From: Dendrolimus kikuchii
Taxonomy: Eukaryota; Arthropoda; Insecta; Lepidoptera; Lasiocampidae
DNA length: 64,000 nt
Direction of reading: 5' to 3'
Assembly (NCBI GenBank): GCA_019925095.2
Contig: CM034391.1
Coordinates: 25,037,051 to 25,101,050, forward strand
Made by a program: the position numbers and the translations under genes. How positions within the stretch are numbered: the stretch's first letter is position 1; each line of letters begins with the position of its first letter. A model generated the notes under the pieces. That model had not been told where the DNA came from. It did no database searches and saw only the letters and a list, made by a program, of their open reading frames with translations. Below, piece by piece: positions 31,523-42,465 of the stretch.

Positions 31523-32041
31523 GGCAGACAAAAACACCCGTCTGACCGGGAACGGTCAGTGTCAGCATTCAGTTGCGCACAATGACGACGCGGCCCAGGG
31601 CAAGATGCATAACTACCTAAACAAAATTTACATGACAAATAGAAAACCTCCTACTTCCTTGAAATCAATTAAACATGTAAATCAGAATTTGAAACTTCTA
31701 TTTCGTTTAAATGCAGTTTTACGTAAACTTACCAGTACGCAAAAAGTTAAGCAAAATACTCAACTACAAACCGGTTTGAAAAGGAGTTACGAGTTGAGTT
31801 TGTTAGTGCAGCCCATTATATCCTTATTGAGTTATAAATAACGCAATATTACAAACTTTAGCGTTTTCTTGCTAAAAGCATTAAAGGATGTTAGACCAAG
31901 TATTTACTTACTCACAACTAATGCGACTTTCCAAGTATAAGTTGCTCTTGTTAAGTTATTTTCCGTGACTTCTATCTGATAAATTCTTCTATTAAACAAA
32001 ACGATGTGAAAAATGTTAAAATTAATTTAAATCTATACTAT
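31523..32041. other. Spacer, nothing recognised
   Basis: The + frame 31605-31841 is open for 78 codons. It is lysine/leucine-rich without domain features and I do not treat it as a gene. Confidence 0.35.
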
Positions 32042-32530
32042 TGTTACAATTGGGGCCACCTGCATACCTGTAGACAAAGCACATTTATTACCTGCCGGCG
32101 TTTGAGCTAAAACATTGAAACTTTTTATGACTGTCTTCTTTTGTTTTTTGTGTTTAAAATTTGTAGTTAGAAAAACAGCCCATTGTGTATTGTAATCTTT
32201 TATGACAGTCATAAGACAGACAGGTGTGTCGAACTGATTCTAAGCAATTCGATCTACGCGGGCGGGCAGTCATATTGTATCGGTGCAGTATAATGCAATG
32301 GTCCAATTGAGAGATCGGCAGTAAAGCGATAACCACTAGCGAGACAAGACGTGTGTACATTCGATAATCTATATAGTGACGGACTTTGCGCGTGTTATTG
32401 AATCGCGCATTACGTTTGGACTGATTGTGTTCAGTTTTATTTGTGCCTGTGTTATACGTGTTTGTATAGTTCTAATAAATTCTATAGTCATTCCCACGGC
32501 ATTTTAATTCGAGTCCTGTAACTCGTAACG
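32042..32530 (+). mobile_element. W-family solo LTR (W6)
   Basis: Runs from TGTTACAATTGGGG to ctgtaactcgtaac. It includes gtgtacattcgataatctat, agtgacggactttgcgcgtg and aataaattctatag, the block shared with W5 and W7. Confidence 0.7.
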
Positions 32531-32589
32531 CTGTAATAAATCTGTAAATGGTTCGAGTTTGTACAATGCGTTTAAAAATGTGAAAAAAA

Positions 32590-32840
32590 TCAGGGTGGAT
32601 ACTTCACGTGAAAATTACTGAACGAATTTAAATGAAACTCGATATAGAGCTAGCTTATATCCCGTGGCGTAACTTAGGATACATTTTATCCCGATAACTG
32701 GTTTCCGTGGGATAGATTACTTAATGGTATATAAACGAAACTCGACATAGTGGTGGCTTATAACCCGAGTTGACACTTAGGATACATTTTATCCCAATAA
32801 ATAATGTCGTTTCCATGAAATAGACAGATTAGCTAAATAA
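32590..32840 (+). repeat. Helitron-like remnant with internal duplication
   Basis: The motif tagcttatatcccg ... ttaggatacattttatcccg occurs twice (32650-32690, 32755-32800). The ends are not definable. Confidence 0.35.
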
Positions 32841-33404
32841 ATGGCGCCACAATCGCGATTTATCAATTCACTAACAAATACGTTGTAATAGGTAACAAGT
32901 CATTCATTGTATTACTTCAAATCAGGTTGGCTTCGACTCATGTCTTATGTTTTGCTAGGCAGTTGTTTAGTCTTTATGCACTTAGTTTCTTAGTTATCGA
33001 AGTGAATTGAGCAAGAAACAATTTTAAGTCTAATAATTAAAAACAAATAATTTAGTTTTTATGTGAGTAACATGGAGCTACTAACACCTAGGGTTTTTTA
33101 TGCGGTGTAGCAGCGGGGAAAACTCTAGCAATAAATTGATAAACCGCAGAAGGGCTTTATGGTGAAGCTTTAGGTGAGTAACGACACCTTGGACCCGACT
33201 TCGAGGGACCAAGACAAGGCCCCCGCCGCCATGCTTGCCTTAGTCAGTCGGCACGCAATGGAGATTGCTAGAGCTAAGATTCAAGCTTCAAGAGTGGCAG
33301 TGATGAATGGCATAACGTAAGAAGTAGCCTCGGTGAACCTGCAGCCCACCTCTCCACACCTCTTAGCCACTCACATCCATCTTACCCCTCGCTAATCTTC
33401 TTTT
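32841..33404. other. Spacer, nothing recognised
   Basis: A GC-richer segment at 33185-33260 (ccccgccgccatgcttgcc) has no clear exon signals. Confidence 0.35.
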
Positions 33405-33892
33405 TAAGAATTCTTATCTGTCTGGATGTTCCGACTAATCTCTGAAACGACTGGACCGATTGTGACGAGATTTTCACTGGCATATAGCTGATATTATAAG
33501 GAGTACCTTACGATTTTACATTTTTTTAATTTTTTTATTGCAGGACTTCAGCAGACAGGCAGACGGCCCACTGGATGGAAAGCGGTTACCATCGCCTATG
33601 GACATTTGCAAGACCAAAGGTGCTACAAATGCGCTGCTGCTCTCTTGAGTGAATCTGGAACCTGGTTACTAATGCCGGAACACAATTCAAAGTTGTTATG
33701 GCGGCATGCTCTAGACCAGGAGTGGTAGCCATCCAGTCGGGCAAATGCCCAACCGCCTGGCTGTGGGTTGTTTAGTCGCCTCTTACGACAGGCCGCAGGA
33801 AGTTGTATTCTTTCTCCTTTCCTGCACGGATAAAAACAATTAGGGTTCCGCGAAAAAAAATACACGTGAACGAAGTCGCGGGCACAGCTAGT
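33405..33892 (+). mobile_element. Helitron-type element X6, split by A10
   Basis: The left part has gttccgactaatctctgaaacgactgg, as in the Helitron at 57535. The right part, after A10, ends aagtcgcgggcacagctag|t. The CTAG terminus and shared body make one element. Confidence 0.55.
33530..33832 (-). mobile_element. A-family element (A10)
   Basis: Near full-length, but lacks about 8 bp of the ggccgcccggccg block; inserted in X6. Confidence 0.75.
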
Positions 33893-33899
33893 TGTATTT

Positions 33900-34043
33900 T
33901 TTTTTAAACAAACCGCTTTCTTTGAAATAGGTCGTCAGCTTGGCTGCTCTACTCCAACATTAAAAAAAACATTGTAAAAGATGACACCGATACGTTCTGA
34001 ACAAGGGCACAACTATTAGCAATGATTAAGTGCAGGGTTGTTT
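33900..34043 (+). repeat. Q repeat (Q2)
   Basis: Complement of Q1 with an extra stretch of about 40 bp (gatgacaccgatacgttctg...). It runs directly into A11. Confidence 0.5.
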
Positions 34044-34049
34044 ACTTGT

Positions 34050-34337
34050 GCTGGAATGCAAAATAATACAATTTCCTGCGGCTGGGCGGCCTGTCGTAAG
34101 AGGCGACAAAACAACCCACATCCAGGTGTTAGGGTATTTACCCACCTAGATGGATAGTACCCCTAGTCTAGAGTATGCCGCTGTAACAACCTTGAGTTAT
34201 GTTTTAGTATTAGTGGCCAGATGCCATTCTACCTTTAGAGAGCGGCATCGCATTGGTAGCCCCTTTGGTGTTACAAATGTCCATAGGCGACGGTCAACGC
34301 TTTCTCCCTCTGCGTGGCTGCTAAACGCATGCAAGAA
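34050..34337 (+). mobile_element. A' variant element (A11)
   Basis: Diverged + copy with an attggtagcccctttggtgttac body and gcatgcaagaaaag tail. It shares these changes with 39383-39499, defining an A' subfamily. Confidence 0.65.
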
Positions 34338-34573
34338 AAGAAGTGAGAATAATACATTTTTTAAAAGATCAAAGCCATCAAACTTTTCTCCAAAAACCAT
34401 CCAGCTATTTTATTTGTATGTATATATAGAATAATAACAGCCCATAGATGTTCCACTGCTGGGCTCGGGTCTCCCATTACAGGCGGGAACGGACAGTTAA
34501 TAACCCACCACGCTTGTCCAAGGCTGCTTGGCAGGTTATCTCGATGTGCAGGTTGCATCACGATGTTTTCCTT

Positions 34574-35191
34574 GCTCCCGGCCGTGTTACGCACCCTGGT
34601 CGGGAGCAACACCGGATGGGCTGCCGTGCGAGCACGTTATGCTTGCAAAAGAGGAGGCGGAGTGGGAGCGCACGTCACGGCTCCGCTCCCGCTAAAGGCG
34701 GACGCTCCAACGCCGAAGGGCTAGCACGGACCTTCGGCCGCCGTAAGCGGGGGCCCCTTGGGGTATAGGGGTGCTCACTCATCTGCACATTCCGTCGAGA
34801 TGAGAGCGCGAGTGTTCCGCGCGCGCTAACCTCTCCTCCCGAAGGGCGAGTTACAAACCGCCCCACGCACATAGAGCTTGAGAATGCTGGAGGATTAGAA
34901 TAAAATCCCCCGGCAGTAAAAGTGGCCTTGCGAGGCCCACGCCTGTCAGGGCTGCGGAGAGGCTAGGTCATATACCCGTAGCCCTGGCATAAGGCGAAGG
35001 ACGGAACAACCACGGCTTTTAGTGAGTATCCCTAACTGAGGAGTGGCAAAAGCATGGCACCAGTTCTGACTGGGAATACTAATGCCACCCCCGATCTGGG
35101 GAAACCCACACTAGGTCGCGAATTATCCAGGTTCTGCCCTTGTCGCGGCTTAATCCTTAATCGGATTTCCCCTGGTCAAAAAAAAAACGAG
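34574..35191 (+). mobile_element. GC-rich LINE 3' fragment inside T4
   Basis: 618 bp ending in a 10-A tail, with the TSD gttttcctt at 34565-34573 and 35192-35200. It is far more GC-rich than its surroundings. Text such as ttctgactgggaatac and ggggaaacccacactaggtc near the end looks like a LINE 3' UTR (R1-clade-like, inference). Its open frames on either strand show no reverse transcriptase motif. Confidence 0.6.
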
Positions 35192-35249
35192 GTTTTCCTT
35201 CGACGTCGTTAGCACGTGGTAATTGTAACAATATGCACAATTAAGTCAG

Positions 35250-35875
35250 GATGGAACGTACACCGCTGATATAGAAAGAAGAGTGAATTTGGGGAATAGT
35301 GTGAATGGAGCGTTAGGTAAACTTCTAGGCGCTAAGAACCTCAGCCAGAAGGCCCAGCTCGCCGTACACAACGCGGTGCTGGTAGCTACGCTCACGTATG
35401 GAAGCGAGAGTTTCGTATGGAAGAAAGAGCATGAAATTAGAGTAAACGCGGTCGAGATGCGAGCACTGCGCAAAATCTGCGGAGTGACACTCGCGGACCG
35501 CGTTCGTAATACCGAAGTAAGAAAGAGAGTTGGTCTGAAAGAGAGTGTCGGGGTGAAGGTAAGGAAAGGAATGCTCCGGTGGTTCGGGCATGTGGAAAGA
35601 ATGCTTGATGAAAGAATGAATAAACAGATATACAATGCAAAAGTGGATGGATGCAGAAGTCGTGGAAGGCCACGACACACCTTCCATGATCAAATTGATC
35701 GTGTACTAGCAGAAGGTGATGTCAGGAGCCTTAAGAACAGACGAGCGTGCATGACAAGAGTTATGAATGCCAAAGAAGCGAGTGAGGTATGTAAGAATAA
35801 GCCTAAATGGCGCTCTGTTGTTCGTGCCTACCCCGCAAGGGAACTGGCGTGAAGTTATGTATGTATGTATGTATG
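35250..35875 (+). pseudogene. R-family LINE (R6), C-terminal ORF
   Basis: A 5'-truncated copy inserted in T4, with the TSD taagtcag at 35242-35249 and 35876-35883. The frame to the TGA at 35852 is intact and carries LTYGSESF, MRALRKICGV, LRWFGHVERM and GRPRHTFHDQ. This is the post-polymerase C-terminal region of an RTE-like reverse transcriptase. The endonuclease and catalytic core are missing, so it is inactive. Confidence 0.85.
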
Positions 35876-36079
35876 TAAGTCAGAAAACTGCCTAAGTGGT
35901 GCATGCGTTCCGGCCAGGATCGAACCCGTGCCCTTTGAATTTGGAACGCGTGCGATGGCCACTACGCTACCACACTTCTTTGTATGTAAAGTATTTGTCG
36001 AATGTTTTAATGAGTTTAATTTTTTTTTTATGAAATTCATTAAAATATTCGGGTCGTTTTAGTATTACGCCACAAGGAA

Positions 36080-36180
36080 GGTTCGCACTGAAAATCAGCG
36101 TTGTGTTGGATATTATGGCGGCACAGCAATAAGCCGAGTGCAAACCTTGTTTGCTGAATGCGGCGTACAAATTCTTAAAA
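36080..36180 (+). repeat. E repeat (E1)
   Basis: ttcgcactgaaaatcagcgt ... gcggcgtacaaattctt matches E2 (38333-38440) in reverse complement, about 100 bp. It looks like a LINE or SINE terminal segment, unclassified. Confidence 0.5.
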
Positions 36181-36514
36181 TATGATTTTTTTTTAAGATA
36201 CTTGTTAGCAATGTAAATACGTCTCTATTTCTTCAAATATTTATTTTCTTTCTTTCTTTTCTTTCTTTATGTAAACATATGTAATTGAAAAGGCGAACTG
36301 TAAGTCAGTAGACACTAATTGGTCAGATCGACTCGTTTAACTAACAGTTGAACTAACAAACGCGACCGACGATTCACATTGTTAAAAGTTTGTGAAAATT
36401 CTTTTTACAAAAGCTTTTATATTCTTTTATAAACGATTGGACTGCAAAGCAGATTAGACTTATTATTCTAAAGAAGTGGATTCAGTTTTAACCAGCTTCA
36501 AAAAGAAGGTGGTT
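36181..36514. other. Spacer, nothing recognised
   Basis: Contains a (tttc)n run at 36246-36267. No coding feature. Confidence 0.35.
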
Positions 36515-36780
36515 CTTAAGTCGAATGTATGTCTTTATTGAAGTGACACTTCTTTAAAATTGTTTTGATTTGAAACTCGTTGAAACGAAAAAGCGACACT
36601 AAAAACAGAAACGCATAAATTTATAGGACTACACCTGCGAGAGAATGAGATAATACTTCAAATTTCGTGGTTTAAAGCTTGAATATATTATAATGATATA
36701 ATAAATTAAATATGACGTTATGAAATTTAGAATCCCTCCCACCCCTTGTCACACTTTATTCCACTTCTACTGCGTGTGAA
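36515..36780 (+). repeat. N repeat (N1)
   Basis: Matches N2 (63402-63740): gaagtgacacttctttaaaa, gcgagagaatgagat, tttagaatccctcccacc, cttgtcacac, cttctactgcg-gtgaactgca. It ends where the CA tract begins, as N2 ends at cacacacgcacat. The CA tract therefore grew from the end of this repeat. Confidence 0.55.
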
Positions 36781-36782
36781 CT

Positions 36783-36895
36783 GCATCTACACACACGCAC
36801 ATACACACAAACACACACAAAAACACACATACACACACACACACACACGCACGCACACACATATACACGCACATACAGGCGCACGCGCGCGCGCG

Positions 36896-36942
<47 letters not shown>

Positions 36943-36946
36943 ACAA

Positions 36947-37019
<73 letters not shown>

Positions 37020-37270
37020 TGCATACACATATACACGCACATACAGGCGCACGCGCGCGCGCGCGCGCACTCACACGCACACACATAAACACACACACAC
37101 GCACACGCAAACATACACACACACACACACACACGCACACAGAAACAGACACACACACACAAACACACACACAAACACACACACACAAACACACACACAC
37201 ATACACACACAAACACACACAAACACACAAATACACACACACAAAAACACATACACACACACACACACAT
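36783..37270. repeat. 488-bp (CA)n/(GC)n tract
   Basis: Mostly alternating purine-pyrimidine: long CA runs with two CG/GC blocks (36883-36904 and 37050-37068). The word atacacgcacatacaggcgc precedes each GC block, about 168 bp apart, so part of the tract is a tandem duplication. Apparent open frames on both strands (poly-His/Thr, poly-Cys/Val) are artefacts of the repeat. Confidence 0.95.
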
Positions 37271-37956
37271 TTTTTGGTTTTGTATGTTTATTACAAGATT
37301 TCTCCATCAATTGTGGATCGACTTCTTTTTATACGTGTGACGACTAGCGACAGTTGCAATACAGCGAAAATTGCAATATGTGGATATTCGCGGCATTGTT
37401 GCCAGTAGTTCCACATCACCGCCCGAGTCGAGTCGTACTTGAAATTAGAGACACTTGCCTAATTCAATAGTTTATTTCATTTTATCTCCATCTGCCCGAC
37501 ATGATAATGATGACGATGACGTGACGGCTATCGGTCAGCAAAAACTGCATCTAAATCGGCCCGCTACTTTTTAGGTGAATCCCGAATAAACCGACAAACG
37601 CAAAAAAAGACACTTTTACAATTTCTTAATAACATTGTAGATTTACTTTATAGTTGCTTTTAAAGTCGGTTATAACTCTTGAATTTATTAAACCACGAAA
37701 ATGTTTACAGGATAAGCGATTCATCTCCGATGTTGGTAATCTTGTTAAATCCTTACGTGCTTTGTTTGTAAATAAGAGGATTATGATTGTATAATAAATC
37801 TGAAGGTCTTGTGAAATTTTTTATAACGGTAGGAACGACTTTAAGCCTTGTGTTAGACGTTAAGCCTTCATTACATTAGCTTGCTTAGTCATTCATATTT
37901 GTATCTCGTTTAAATTATCCCGTTTTAAGAACAAAAACTTTTAATAGAAAGAAAGA
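37271..37956. other. Spacer with Helitron-like scrap
   Basis: 37540-37605 (actgcatctaaatcggccc ... gtgaatcccgaataaac) resembles the 13140-13215 Helitron-like remnant. The rest is not recognised. Confidence 0.35.
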
Positions 37957-38269
37957 CTTTTTTTTTATTGCAGGTGTTCAGCAAACTGGTAGACGGCCCA
38001 GTTGATGGATAGCGGTTATCATTACCTAAAGATATTTGCAACACTAAAGGTGCTACAAATGCTCTGCTGCTCTCTTAAGGGAGACTGGAAACTGGTCACT
38101 AATGCCGTAACACAACTCAAGGTTGTTATGGCGGCATACTCTAGATCAGGGGTGGTAGTCATCCAGTCGGGCAAATACCCTCTCACCTGACTGTGGGTTG
38201 TTTTGTCGCCTCTTATGACAGGCCACCCGGCCGCAGGAAATTGTATTCTTTCTCCGTTCCTGCACGGAT
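37957..38269 (-). mobile_element. A-family element (A12)
   Basis: Full-length minus copy with several substitutions. Confidence 0.75.
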
Positions 38270-38332
38270 GAGCGAATTTGAAGAAATAGCGACGTAATTA
38301 CATTCCTTATACATTATTATACACAGGGCATA

Positions 38333-38440
38333 TTTTGAGAATTTGTACGCCGCATTTTCAGCAAATGAGGTTTGCACTCAGCATATTGCTGTGTCGGAAT
38401 TATATTCGACTCCAACGCTGATTTTCAGTGCATTTCATCA
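38333..38440 (-). repeat. E repeat (E2)
   Basis: Complement of E1: gaatttgtacgccgcatttt ... acgctgattttcagtgc. Confidence 0.5.
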
Positions 38441-38875
38441 TCGTCGTTAAATCCCGGTTGGGTTCGGAGAATCTGCCTCGAAGCCCGGGGTCACTTTCCT
38501 ACTTTTTCTTCTGCACTTCGTGCGGTCTTTGATATCCTTAATTATGAGACCATTGATATACATGCCTTTTGAGGTCAAGCCTGTGTTTCTGGGGCCAATC
38601 TCTTCAACCGGCACTTGGTGGAGGTGACTTGGTTTTATACAATTATTCCTCACGTAAGTCATTGGTTTCCGTAAATGCAACCATACCAACGTGGTTTACG
38701 TACTTGCGGTTTGTTTGCTATGACACGTATATGAAAGCTGCCGCTGATGCAACAGTTCCTGACGCTTGCCTGACCTGACACGCTGCTCTTGTTTGTGGTG
38801 CTCAAACATAGAAGGCCTAAAGCGGTTGAGTTTGGAGAATCGCTGGTGAAATTGGCACGTGTCTAGATAATAATC
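38441..38875. other. Spacer, nothing recognised
   Basis: Moderately GC-rich with short open frames on both strands. No splice-consistent exon or domain is visible. Confidence 0.35.
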
Positions 38876-39499
38876 CATGCAGGAACGGAGAAAGAATACA
38901 ACTTCTGTGGCCGGGTGACCTGTCGTAAGAGGAGACAATACAACCCACAGCCAGATAGTAGGTAGGCTATTTGCCCATCTGGATTGCTACCATCTTCGGT
39001 CTGGGGTATGCCGCCATAAAAATCTTGAGTTGTGTTCTGGCATTAGTGGCCAGGTTTCAGTCTCCCTTTTTTTTATTGCAGGAGATCAGCAGACAGGCAA
39101 ACGGTCCACTGGATGGAAAGCGATTACCATCGCCTATGGACATTTGCAACGCCAAAGTTGCTACAAATGCGCTGCTGCTCTCTTAAGGGAAACTGGAACC
39201 TGGTCACTAATGCCGAAACACAACTCAAGGTTGTTATGGCGACATACTTTAGACTAGGGGTGCTGGCGATCCAGTCGGGCAAATGCCCTACCACCTGGCT
39301 GTGGGTTGTTAAGTCGCCTCTTACGACAGGCCACCCGGCCGCAGGAAATTGTATTCTTTCTCCGTTCCTGCACGGATAAAAACTCCCTTTAAGAGCAGCA
39401 GCACATTGGTAGCCCCTTTGGTGTTACAAATGTCCATAGGCGAGGCTTTCCATCAGGTGGGCCCTTTGCCTGTCTGCTGAACTCATGCAATAAAAAAAA
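38876..39499 (+). mobile_element. A' element split by an A element
   Basis: An A' copy on + (catgcaggaacggag ... caggtttcagtctccc) stops at 39069. It resumes at 39383 (ctccctttaagagcagcag) and ends ctcatgcaataaaaa. The 8-bp TSD ctcccttt (39062-39069 and 39383-39390) borders the inserted A copy. Confidence 0.8.
39070..39382 (-). mobile_element. A-family element nested in A' (A13)
   Basis: Complete A copy in the opposite orientation to its host element. Its sequence is much closer to the other young A copies than the host is, consistent with being the later insertion. Confidence 0.85.
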
Positions 39500-39599
39500 G
39501 ATATACTGGCAGTTGTAAGATACAGCATAAAGTTCAAAGATGCTCGTCATATTTATCATATGAATGTGCAAAGAGATTTTTTTAAAAGGTTTTTAAATA

Positions 39600-40060
39600 C
39601 AGGCTTTTGAGATCCAGGATATCATGTAACAGCAGAGTGCTAGCCAAGACAAGTAAAACGAGCCCAAACACGACGAGTCCATCTTGTTTAGTACAGGAGT
39701 TTCTATGGCCACCTGCTAACTCCGTCATCAGATCAGCTTCATGGTACCATATTATTGCACTGTCATGCGATATACACATGCGTGCAAAATTTCAGCTCAA
39801 TCGGAAACCGGGAAGTTGGTCAAATTTAACTTGGAAGATTCCACCCGAACTTACATACATACGGCCCCCAGGTTACATTTTACAGCCATACAAAAGGACA
39901 GGTCTAATTCATAAAAATTTTCAACCCCTATTTCACTCCCCTTAAAATCATAATGTAGCTACATCATTCTTAGGATACAAACTGTACCTTAGACAAAATT
40001 CATTAAATTCGGTTTATCCGTGTACCCGTAAAAAGGTAACAAACAAACAGATTTACTTTT
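39600..40060 (-). repeat. Helitron-like or LINE-derived repeat
   Basis: Contains tcagctcaatcggaaaccgg, ggccacctgctaactccgtc and aattcggtttatccgtgtac, blocks I associate with dispersed Lepidoptera repeats. The minus frame 39582-39779 is open and partly hydrophobic, but probably belongs to the repeat. Confidence 0.4.
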
Positions 40061-40119
40061 CCATTGATTCATTAGTATGGGATTATGGATATACAAAATA
40101 TATTACTTTTGTCCAGTAT

Positions 40120-40405
40120 GAAGTCGTGGTAGCGTATTGGTTAGCGCACGCGTCCCAAACTCAAAGGGCGCGGGTTCGATCCTGGCTGGAAAGCATGCAC
40201 CACTTAGGCAGTTTTCTGACCTAATGTGCATATTGTTACAATTACCACGTGCTGACAACGGTGAAGGAAAACATCGTGATGTAACCTGTACATCAAGATA
40301 ACCGATGTGTCAAACCTGCCAAGCCGCTTTGGACAAGTGTGGCGAGTATACTGCCCGTTCCCCTATACTAGGAGGTCTGAACCCAGCAGTGGGACGTTTA
40401 TTATA
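40120..40405 (+). mobile_element. T-family SINE (T3), complete
   Basis: tRNA-like head, B box ggttcgatcctgg. TSD tccagtat at 40112-40119 and 40406-40413. Confidence 0.8.
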
Positions 40406-40459
40406 TCCAGTATAAAACGCAAGTATGCAAATCTAAGAGTATAACATAATTTTGCGAGG

Positions 40460-40690
40460 GGGTAGGGCATTTGCCCGACTGGATGGCTACCACCCCTGAT
40501 CTAGAGTATGCCGCCATAACGACCTTGAGTTGTGTTTCGGCATTAGTGATCAGGTTCCAGTATCCATTAAGAGAGCAGCAGCGCATTTGTAGCACCTCTG
40601 GTGTTGCAGATGTCCATAGGCGATGGTAACCGCTTTCCAGTAACTGGGCCGTCTGCCTGTCTGCTGAACTCCTGCAATAAAAAATATAAA
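40460..40690 (+). mobile_element. A-family short-class copy (A14)
   Basis: Begins at ggtagggcatttgcccgac, skipping the first 85 or so bp of full A. It ends ctcctgcaataaaaa. Confidence 0.7.
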
Positions 40691-41131
40691 AAAATATTGA
40701 GGCCAAGAAGCATGTATCAAACTACAAATATCGAATCAAATACAAGTAATTTTTCGGTAAACATTAGCACTAATTGTAGGAAATACAATTCGTATGTGCT
40801 GGCAACACTGAGTTGAATCCATTCATCATGCTCATCCTGATTTATACCTACCCGCATTGCGAGACAATTACTCAACTTTGTTTCACTGATTTCGGATTGT
40901 ATTTTTTATATATTTATGGGATCGATTATCGAAATGGAAGCAATTAATTGCAATTCATGGTATTAATCCGGTTGTGATAGTACTCGATTTTTTTATTGCC
41001 TGAAGCAGGCAAAGAGGCAGTCGACCTCGTGGAAAGCGGTTGCCCTCGCTAATGTATTCAATAATGCGAAAATGGGTATACAAAAGGTGTTAAATTTAAC
41101 ATAGTACAGCTCTCCAAAATCCGCCTTTCGC
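40691..41131. other. Spacer with LINE-tail scrap
   Basis: 40990-41060 (ttttttattgcctgaagcag ... ggaaagcggttgccctcgc) is a far-diverged relative of the A tail. The rest is not recognised. Confidence 0.35.
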
Positions 41132-41460
41132 TATATATATAAAAGAAAGTTGTGTTAGTTACACTATTTATAACTCAAGAACGGCTGTACCGATTTGGCT
41201 GAAAATTGGTGTGGAGATAGCTTAGAATCAGGAGACGGACATAGGATACTTTTTATCCCGCTGGAACCGGTAGATGATGCTGAGATCGGGTTCTAGAGTC
41301 CTCCTAATCACCTGGAGCGATTTTGATGATTTTCTTTTTGTGTTTGAGTGGGTTCCCGGATGGTTTAGATTCACAATTAGAACCGGCAGGTGGCGCTGAG
41401 GTCGGGTTCTTTTAGGAATTTAGAAAATATGGCGGTACGAAGTTCGTCGGGTCAGCTAGT
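41132..41460 (+). mobile_element. Helitron-type element X7
   Basis: 5' ctatatatataaaagaaag and 3' gggtcagctag|t, with a single copy of the accggcaggtggcgctgag block. Complete non-autonomous Helitron. Confidence 0.65.
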
Positions 41461-41515
41461 AGTATATAAAATTAAATAACAAACGATGTGCTTCAAGTTT
41501 ATTTTCTCATTTTAA

Positions 41516-41624
41516 CCCCTGGATGGTTTAAATCTACAATTGGAACCGGTAGGTGGCGCTGGTATCGGGTCCTAGATTTTTATTTTTTCAGAGCAGGACA
41601 ACGTCTGCCGGGGCCGCTAGTATA
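41516..41624 (+). mobile_element. Helitron 3' fragment X8
   Basis: Only the last 109 bp: gatggtttaaatctacaatt ... ctgccggggccgctag|ta. Confidence 0.55.
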
Positions 41625-41759
41625 TATATTAAAAATTATATATTAAATTAATATATAAAATTCTATAGGTACCAAATTAATATTATTAAAGCTATTTAAA
41701 AAAATCAACTGGAATAGACTATACAAACGATGGAGAACACGATGCAATATTTTTGAGAT

Positions 41760-42103
41760 AACTTGTCTGTTTGTCTGTGTATCTGTTTGTTGTTGATATC
41801 GATGCGATTTTCGCTGATCGGCAGCAAATTCTTCATCTTAAAATCTGCGCTACTTCTTTATCCTGAGAGTCCCTCGGGATTTTTTCTGGGAATGATTTTA
41901 AATGACCAGATTGGAAAAGAATTCCCATGAGATTTTTTCACTGATCGATAGCGAGTTTTACAAAATAAAATGTGTGATATTTTTTTTAACACGGGAATCC
42001 CACGGGAATTTTACTAAACGACAGCTGCGGTAATTTGTGTCGCGGGAGTCTCGCGTGAGTTTCAAATCAAGCGTGGACAAAGACGCGGGCATATCCTAGT
42101 GTA
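41760..42103 (+). mobile_element. Helitron-like remnant X15
   Basis: Similar to 12962-13280 in opposite orientation. It contains repeated ccc(t/a)cgggat(t/a)tt words and ends gcgggcatatcctag|t. Confidence 0.45.
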
Positions 42104-42465
42104 TATAAAAAATTTTTTCGTCTCTCCGGACGAACGAGATTGCTTCGTGCTTTTTTTATAATTTGTTTATTTATTTTATTTTGATCTTTTATGTGTTTCT
42201 TTTCTCTTTGAGTTTTCTCCGCCACAGGCCAAGACAGACTTTACAAACATTTATTTCTACCAAAGGCTTTGCAATGCTACTTATCCAATTTTAAGTAGAA
42301 AAAGGCTTAATGTTTGCTGATTGTTAACCAAATAAAATTATAAACTAACTCTCTTAAAAATACTATTATATATGTATCTAATTATAAATTTTCTCTTTTG
42401 TTTCTTATCTTTTATTTTTCCAAAAATGATTTTTACAATTTTTACTTAATAATAATACATTTCTT
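42104..42465. other. Spacer, nothing recognised
   Basis: T-rich sequence (ttttataatttgtttatttatt); no supportable feature. Confidence 0.35.

Larger units (their letters stand above)
34423..35978 (-). mobile_element. T-family SINE (T4) carrying two nested LINEs
   Basis: SINE pieces at 34423-34573, 35192-35249 and 35876-35978 join into one T copy on the minus strand (tail to tRNA-like head). The outer TSD tttgtatgta lies at 34413-34422 and 35979-35988. Two retroelements split it (see 34574-35191 and 35250-35875). Confidence 0.8.

Noticed and set aside
31605..31841. 78-codon + frame
   Set aside because: No domain, no splice context and AT-driven composition; insufficient support.
34448..34872. 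GC-rich open frames on both strands as a host exon
   Set aside because: They lie inside a poly(A)-tailed insert bounded by a TSD, and show no splice sites or conserved motif.
36746..37408. Long open frames (up to 220 codons) on both strands
   Set aside because: They are translations of the CA/GC microsatellite (poly-His/Thr and poly-Cys/Val), not genes.
39582..39779. 65-codon minus frame with a hydrophobic stretch
   Set aside because: It lies within a dispersed repeat, so a membrane peptide gene is not supported.
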